From: Guillardia theta CCMP2712
Lineage: Eukaryota > Cryptophyceae > Pyrenomonadales > Geminigeraceae
DNA: 38,846 nt
Direction: 5' to 3'
Assembly: GCF_000315625.1 (NCBI RefSeq)
Contig: NW_005434591.1
Span: 170,989 to 209,834 of the forward strand
In this document: piece by piece, positions 32,493-38,846 of the stretch
How the letters are laid out: each line of letters begins with the position of its first letter
Position numbering within the stretch: the stretch's first letter is position 1
Translations under genes and position numbers: made by a program
The notes under the pieces: model-generated
Told to the model about the DNA's origin: nothing
Database searches by the model: none
The model's input: only the letters and a program-made list of their open reading frames with translations

Positions 32493-35400
32493 ATGGCAGC
32501 TGTCTTGAGGAACGCGTTGGAGGTTCTTCTCATATGCTTGTTGCTGCAACTGGTGACAAGTGAAATCTTGATCGGATCCCCCAAGGCAGGACAGATCTTT
32601 CGCACGATCCCTGTCCTGCTCGAGTATGTGACGTTCAAGATCGACAGGGTCAAGATCTTCCTCGATGGATCTTTCTACCATGAGCTCGGCTCTGACTCCG
32701 AACAAGGGTCGAGAGTTTCGCTGGCCATCTACAAGCTGCCTCCTTTGAGCCTGCAGCCTTTGGCCAACCACACCATCACGATCGAGGGGTTTCATCCGAA
32801 CCACAACACGCCACAAGAGCGGGGCAGCGTACACTTCAGCATGCAGTACAACACGTTGGAGGGGGAGACTACGATCGATCTCCCCGCATCCGCCATGGTG
32901 ATTGGTGATCTCCGTCGTTCAAGAGAGTCTCGTGAGGAAGATGCGGATAGCTTGATCTCGGACATGTCAGAGATGGGGATCTTCGTGCATCCTGTCCAGA
33001 TCGATTCCCTGCTCACAGCTCACCTTCACGACTCCCTCGCCCTCCATCTTCCTGACATAGTCCTCCTCCTCCCTTCCGTCTATCACCAGTATGCGGGCAA
33101 CCTGAGTAGCCTGTTCGAGACGTGCCGGTCCATGTTCATCGTGACAGTCGTCTACCTGCTCGATCTCCGGCACGGGGTCAGGATGCAAGGGTTCAGAGAC
33201 TTGTTTGAAGCCGATTATGTGGCGTCCATGGACGGGAGCGGGTGGGTGGAGAAATACCTGAGAAGGTGGAGAAGCAGGTCAAAACATGTATGGCTCGGCG
33301 CATCTTGGTCTGCAGATACTCCTTACTTCGATCAGGATGGCAAGATAGAGAGGGAGAGGAGACAGGGAGCTGTGTTCCTTCACGATGTGCTGATGTATGG
33401 GCCCCACACTCGTCCTGAGCATGTGCTGTCCAACGATGATCAAATTCATCGAGGACACGGATGGGGTCTGAGGAGGAGGGTGGAAAAGTCGCTTGCTCGG
33501 GAGTTCGGAAGCAGGTTCCACCTGGAGATTTTCCCACTGAGTGCTGAACTGAGATGCGAGCTGATGAAGAAAACCAGGATTCTGATCGTCGTCGGAGGTT
33601 GTCTGGGCATCGACGAGGCGCAACGATGTCCGTCATCGGGGTACTGGGGAGAGGAGGTATACGAGGCGATGAGGTGCGGGGCGTTTGTGGTGCACAACTT
33701 CGTTCAAGGGATGGAGGAGCATTTCGACAACGGAACTCAGCTGATATTCTTTGATGGGGAGGACTTGAGGCATCTGAATATCATGGTGGATCACTATCTC
33801 AAGTCTGAGGAGGAGAGAGAGCAGATTCGAGTGAATGGACAGGAGCATGTTTTGATGTACCACACGCGCAAGGCGAGGTTGAGATTCTTGTTTGATCAAA
33901 TCTTCCATTCTCAACATGGAGGCATTCAAGAAGATGATGAATGTTTTGACAAATCGATGGGGGAGAGTGACTTTTGCAGAAACTTGCGCGATTGTGGGGA
34001 ATTGCGTGCCAGTAGAATCAAATCGGTTCGAGTAGGAAGTGGAGGGGAAGGAGGAGAAAAGGGAGGACGAGGACGAGGAGACAGCGAACGCGAGGACTTT
34101 ATGATACATTCCGATTTCATGAAGGAGATGTTGAAACCGCTGCTTCAACCGACCTCTGAGTACGACCTGCTAAACCATTATGTACCTCTTGATGACGTGC
34201 TGCAGCATGACGGTCGCAAGGGCAACTTGGTCAGGGTCATAGCAAGGAGAGTTTTTGCAGAGGAGGATATCACTATTCCGCCAGCTCTCTGCCTGCATGA
34301 AGACGTCAAGTTGCTCAACGAAGTACATCTCGCTCATCTGCTCTCCCCTCGTCTGCCGACCTCGTCCTACGTGTCGTCGCCCGTGCTAGGGATGCAGCTG
34401 CTGGCGTTCAGCGACATGTATCTTGCTGCGGGAGGAGCAATCTGCAACGAAACGCACATGGTCGACTCCTTCTACCTGAGTGAGGGGAAGATCGCACCCA
34501 AGACGCATCCCGGTTGCTCGGTCTCTCCTCAAGGGAGCAGGGCCTTGTATGTCGACAGAGCCGTCTACATCCCGACTCGGTGGGGGGCATCCTGGCAGCA
34601 CTTTATCCAAGACACCTCCTCCCGCCTCCTGTTCGCCATGGAGGTGCTACAAGGGTTGGACTACTTCGTCGTTGTGGAGCGGTCATTGTCCCGGAATGCC
34701 CTTGCAGTACTTTCCAGCCTCGTTGGCTACGATGACCTCGGTCGCATCCTGTTCGTGGACACATCTTGCATGTCGGGCCTTTATCTCGACTTGTTCCATC
34801 TGAGTGTGAGCAAGTGCAGGAGTTACATCTGGAGCAAACAGCTGTACGTTGCAACCAACATGCCGAGCCATGCCCACGATCATCAGCCGACCATGCCGAT
34901 GCTGCGCCTGCTGCAGAAGAAAGTCTCAGTCTTTGTTGGATCGCTGCATGGAACCATGGCAAGGAGCCGATCAGCGACGTCAACGGAGTGGAGCAGGTAC
35001 TGGCTGTGGTGGAGCAACCATTCTTCTGAGCATCCGCTTCCGTTCGACGCTCTCCGTCAACCGCTCTCCCTTCCTTTCTTCATCCTCTCTCGAGGGAATG
35101 CCACGACCTGCACACAGCCTCCAGTCCCAGATCGCTGCCTCCTGAACGAGCTTGAGGTCTCAAGGGACCTTTCCCTCTTCTACCGTATCCTCAGCCAAAG
35201 AATCTCGTTCACTGACGCCGTCGCCTACACCAACACCAGCTTCTCTGACACCTCCTCGATCCTCCACTCCCTCCAACTCCCCCTCCTGTTCCTGGCCCTC
35301 TCCATCCAGTCCGCCGAGATCATCGTGGCAGCGCACGGAGGGCAGGACTTCAACATTCTGTTTGCGAGGAGGGGGACTGTATTTGTTGAGATCCTCCCGG

Positions 35401-35981
35401 GGAAGAAGACCGAGGATGGGCCGTACTCGGTCCACTCGTTCGCTGCTGGCCTTGGGTTGAAACACTACCTCCTTCCTGTCCCTGGCGTCGCCCACCGCGC
35501 AGCACAGGCCACCCGTCCCTTCGTTGTGGAGACAATCAAGATTGTCAAGATCTTGAGGGGAGAGAAATTCCTTGCTCCTCCTCCCTCCTCCCCCTCCTCC
35601 TCCTCCTCCTCCTCCTCTCCCAGCTTGTCCTCTCCTCCCCCCGCTTCCGCTCCTCATCCTTTGCCCTCCTCCCCTCCCACCACCTCCCCTCCCCTCTTCT
35701 CCTCCCTCTTGTTAGATTGCAGACACAAAGGAGGGGGGGAAACATCGGAATCGAAGTCCACCGGCTCGACAGACGTCCTGGTCAACTTCCTAGGGATCTT
35801 CCTCAACCTCTTCACGGAGGACGCGAACTGCTCGTCCTGCTCTTCTACTTTGTACCTCCGCGCCAACGACAGCGAAGTACAAGTGGAGCGAGACTTCCAA
35901 GAGCGAAGAGGAAGCGTCGTTGAGGGAAGCTTTTGGCTCGCCCTGCCGGACGGATGCACGAGGTTAAAACTGGCCATGGAA

Positions 35982-36025
<44 letters not shown>

Positions 36026-36146
36026 AGCTCGCCTGGAGTCGGAGGACGTGTTCGTGATGGTAAGAGGAGCTCTGGTCTCTCATGTAGACCCGAACGTCTG
36101 CGCCATGGGCGGCATGCAGGACGCAACGCAAGCAGCCGACGAGTAA
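32493..36146 (+). CDS. Two-domain secretory glycosyltransferase: CgeB-like (GT1/4-type) plus GT61-like, intronless
   Basis: A single uninterrupted 1217-aa frame starts with a signal peptide (LEVLLICLLLQLVTS, residues 9-23), so the product should act in the ER/Golgi. After a beta-rich N-terminal part, residues about 290-470 resemble the C-terminal half of spore-maturation CgeB-type glycosyltransferases, with SGYWGEEVYEAMRCGAFVVH, FFDGEDLRHL, and REQIRVNGQEHVLMYHTRKA before a helix. Residues about 690-985 resemble the GT61/DUF563 family (xylosyl- and GlcNAc-transferases of plants and animals): YIPTRWGASWQHFIQD, DYFVVVE, and IIVAAHGGQDFNILFARRGT followed by VFVEILPG. A Ser/Pro linker (about 1026-1072) and a C-terminal beta-like part with a poly-(Gly-Ala) insert follow. 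The donor and acceptor substrates are unknown. The lack of introns in 3.65 kb is exceptional here. The Ser/Pro region is not an intron, as no GT donor precedes it. Confidence 0.82.
35983..36030. repeat. AGGAGC hexanucleotide repeat encoding Gly-Ala
   Basis: About seven tandem copies of caggag/gagcag lie in frame in the glycosyltransferase gene and encode alternating Gly-Ala. The same hexamer fills introns at 36978-37095 and near 1708-1765. Copy number probably varies between strains. Confidence 0.85.
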
Positions 36147-36373
36147 CATGAGACGTTCACCTCTCCCTCCCTGCTTCCTTCCCCTCGCTCTCTCCCACCC
36201 TCCCTGCTCCCTTCCACTTCATATCTCCCTCCTTCGCTCCCTCTCCTCTCACTTCCCTCCTCTCTCCCACCTCCGCGGCCTTCCTACCTCTCCGTTCCAG
36301 ATCTCCTTCGTCTTAACCTGTCATCGATACCTTGTAGTCTTCTCTTAAGAGATCTTTATATACAACCTGCAGC
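36147..36373. other. Short convergent spacer, CT-rich
   Basis: This lies between the stop codons of the glycosyltransferase and spermidine synthase genes. It is composed largely of cctccc/ctccct tracts to about 36300. It presumably holds both 3' UTRs; no clear polyadenylation signal was identified. Confidence 0.7.
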
Positions 36374-38403
<2,030 letters not shown>

Positions 38404-38846
38404 GCCAATCAATGCAACGAGCCAAAGAGAAATGCTGAAGCGAACTATTCTGCAAACATATCAGGCGCCATGCCAAGTTCTCTCCACAGTTCCTAAGGAT
38501 TTGATTTTGCTGGCACAGATTCGAGAATTTGAATCACCCAAGACTTGTAATCACCAAACAAGTAGCAAGGTACTGCTGCCCTACTTCACACGTTTGCACA
38601 TATCTATCGTGCGATGGAAACCTGACTTCCACATCTCAATCTACATGTTCTCGCTGACTTCGTCCTTCGTTTCTCGCTGCCTCAATTCTCTCCCTCCCTC
38701 TTCCTCCCTTTCTCTCTCCCTTTCTCTCTCCTTCACTCACTTTCCCTCCCTTCCCCTCCCTTCCCCTCCCTCCCTCCCTCTCCCTCTCCCTCTCCCTCTC
38801 CCTCCCTCCCTCCCCCTCCCCCACTCTCCCCCTGCCTCTCTCACCT
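38404..38846. other. 5' flank of spermidine synthase and CT microsatellite at window edge
   Basis: An upstream first exon of spermidine synthase may lie near 38440-38470, where the minus strand has an acceptor-like tttgcag. From about 38690 to the end there is a long ctccctccct/ctctccct polypyrimidine tract with no gene. Confidence 0.6.

Noticed and set aside
35570-35710. Ser/Pro-rich stretch in the glycosyltransferase considered as an unspliced intron
   Set aside because: No GT donor lies at its 5' side in a suitable place and the frame stays open, so a disordered linker is the simpler reading.
38640-38846. Pyrimidine tract at the window edge considered as telomeric repeat
   Set aside because: The unit is ctccct/ctccctccct, not a telomere-type TTAGGG or TTTAGGG repeat, and similar tracts occur inside introns.

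Overview
This window is nuclear DNA of a eukaryotic alga. The best fit is a cryptophyte such as Guillardia theta, which is an inference from gene content and architecture. Almost every gene is split by GT-AG introns that cluster at about 47-55 nt, and at least two introns are GC-AG. One gene encodes a chloroplast chlorophyll enzyme with an N-terminal signal-peptide-like leader, as expected for a secondary red plastid. There are no bacterial-style operons, and coding regions are separated by polypurine/polypyrimidine microsatellites. A 709-base run of N (26381-27089) marks an assembly gap. All gene models below were joined by hand from donor/acceptor sites, codon phase and protein similarity remembered from known families; no search was run.

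Layout, left to right: (1) 417-4477, minus, a coiled-coil protein cut into about 20 small exons. (2) 4478-6001, a divergent intergenic region with inverted repeats. (3) 6002-7306, plus, NAD-dependent glycerol-3-phosphate dehydrogenase, four exons, 380 aa. (4) 7443-7808, minus, a small unknown protein. (5) 8486-14484, minus, magnesium chelatase H subunit, seven exons, 1542 aa. (6) 15228-18345, plus, meiotic MutS homologue MSH5, twelve exons, 834 aa. (7) 18441-21505, minus, a 744-aa fusion of an N-terminal membrane anchor, a coiled coil and a C-terminal histidine phosphatase domain. (8) 21506-22811, an intergenic region with GC-rich palindromes. (9) 22812-24752, plus, a 423-aa protein of unknown function that may have a papain-like fold. 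(10) 24833-29464, minus, a 914-aa senescence/spartin-PDZ-PH protein whose largest intron contains the assembly gap. (11) 29603-29862, a five-copy tandem repeat. (12) 29952-31727, minus, a single-pass membrane protein with a long charged tail. (13) 32493-36146, plus, an intronless 1217-aa secretory-pathway protein joining two glycosyltransferase domains. (14) 36374-38403, minus, spermidine synthase, eight exons.

The genes do not form one pathway; they are ordinary eukaryotic neighbours. The most unusual items are the coiled-coil/histidine phosphatase fusion, the two-domain glycosyltransferase, the possible papain-fold protein, and a short conserved module (aromatic-Tyr-x-Pro-x-Lys ... Val-x-Lys-Leu ... 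Tyr-Gly) shared by the two adjacent minus-strand genes around 28.6 kb and 31.3 kb. No tRNA, rRNA, CRISPR array or recognisable transposon was found.
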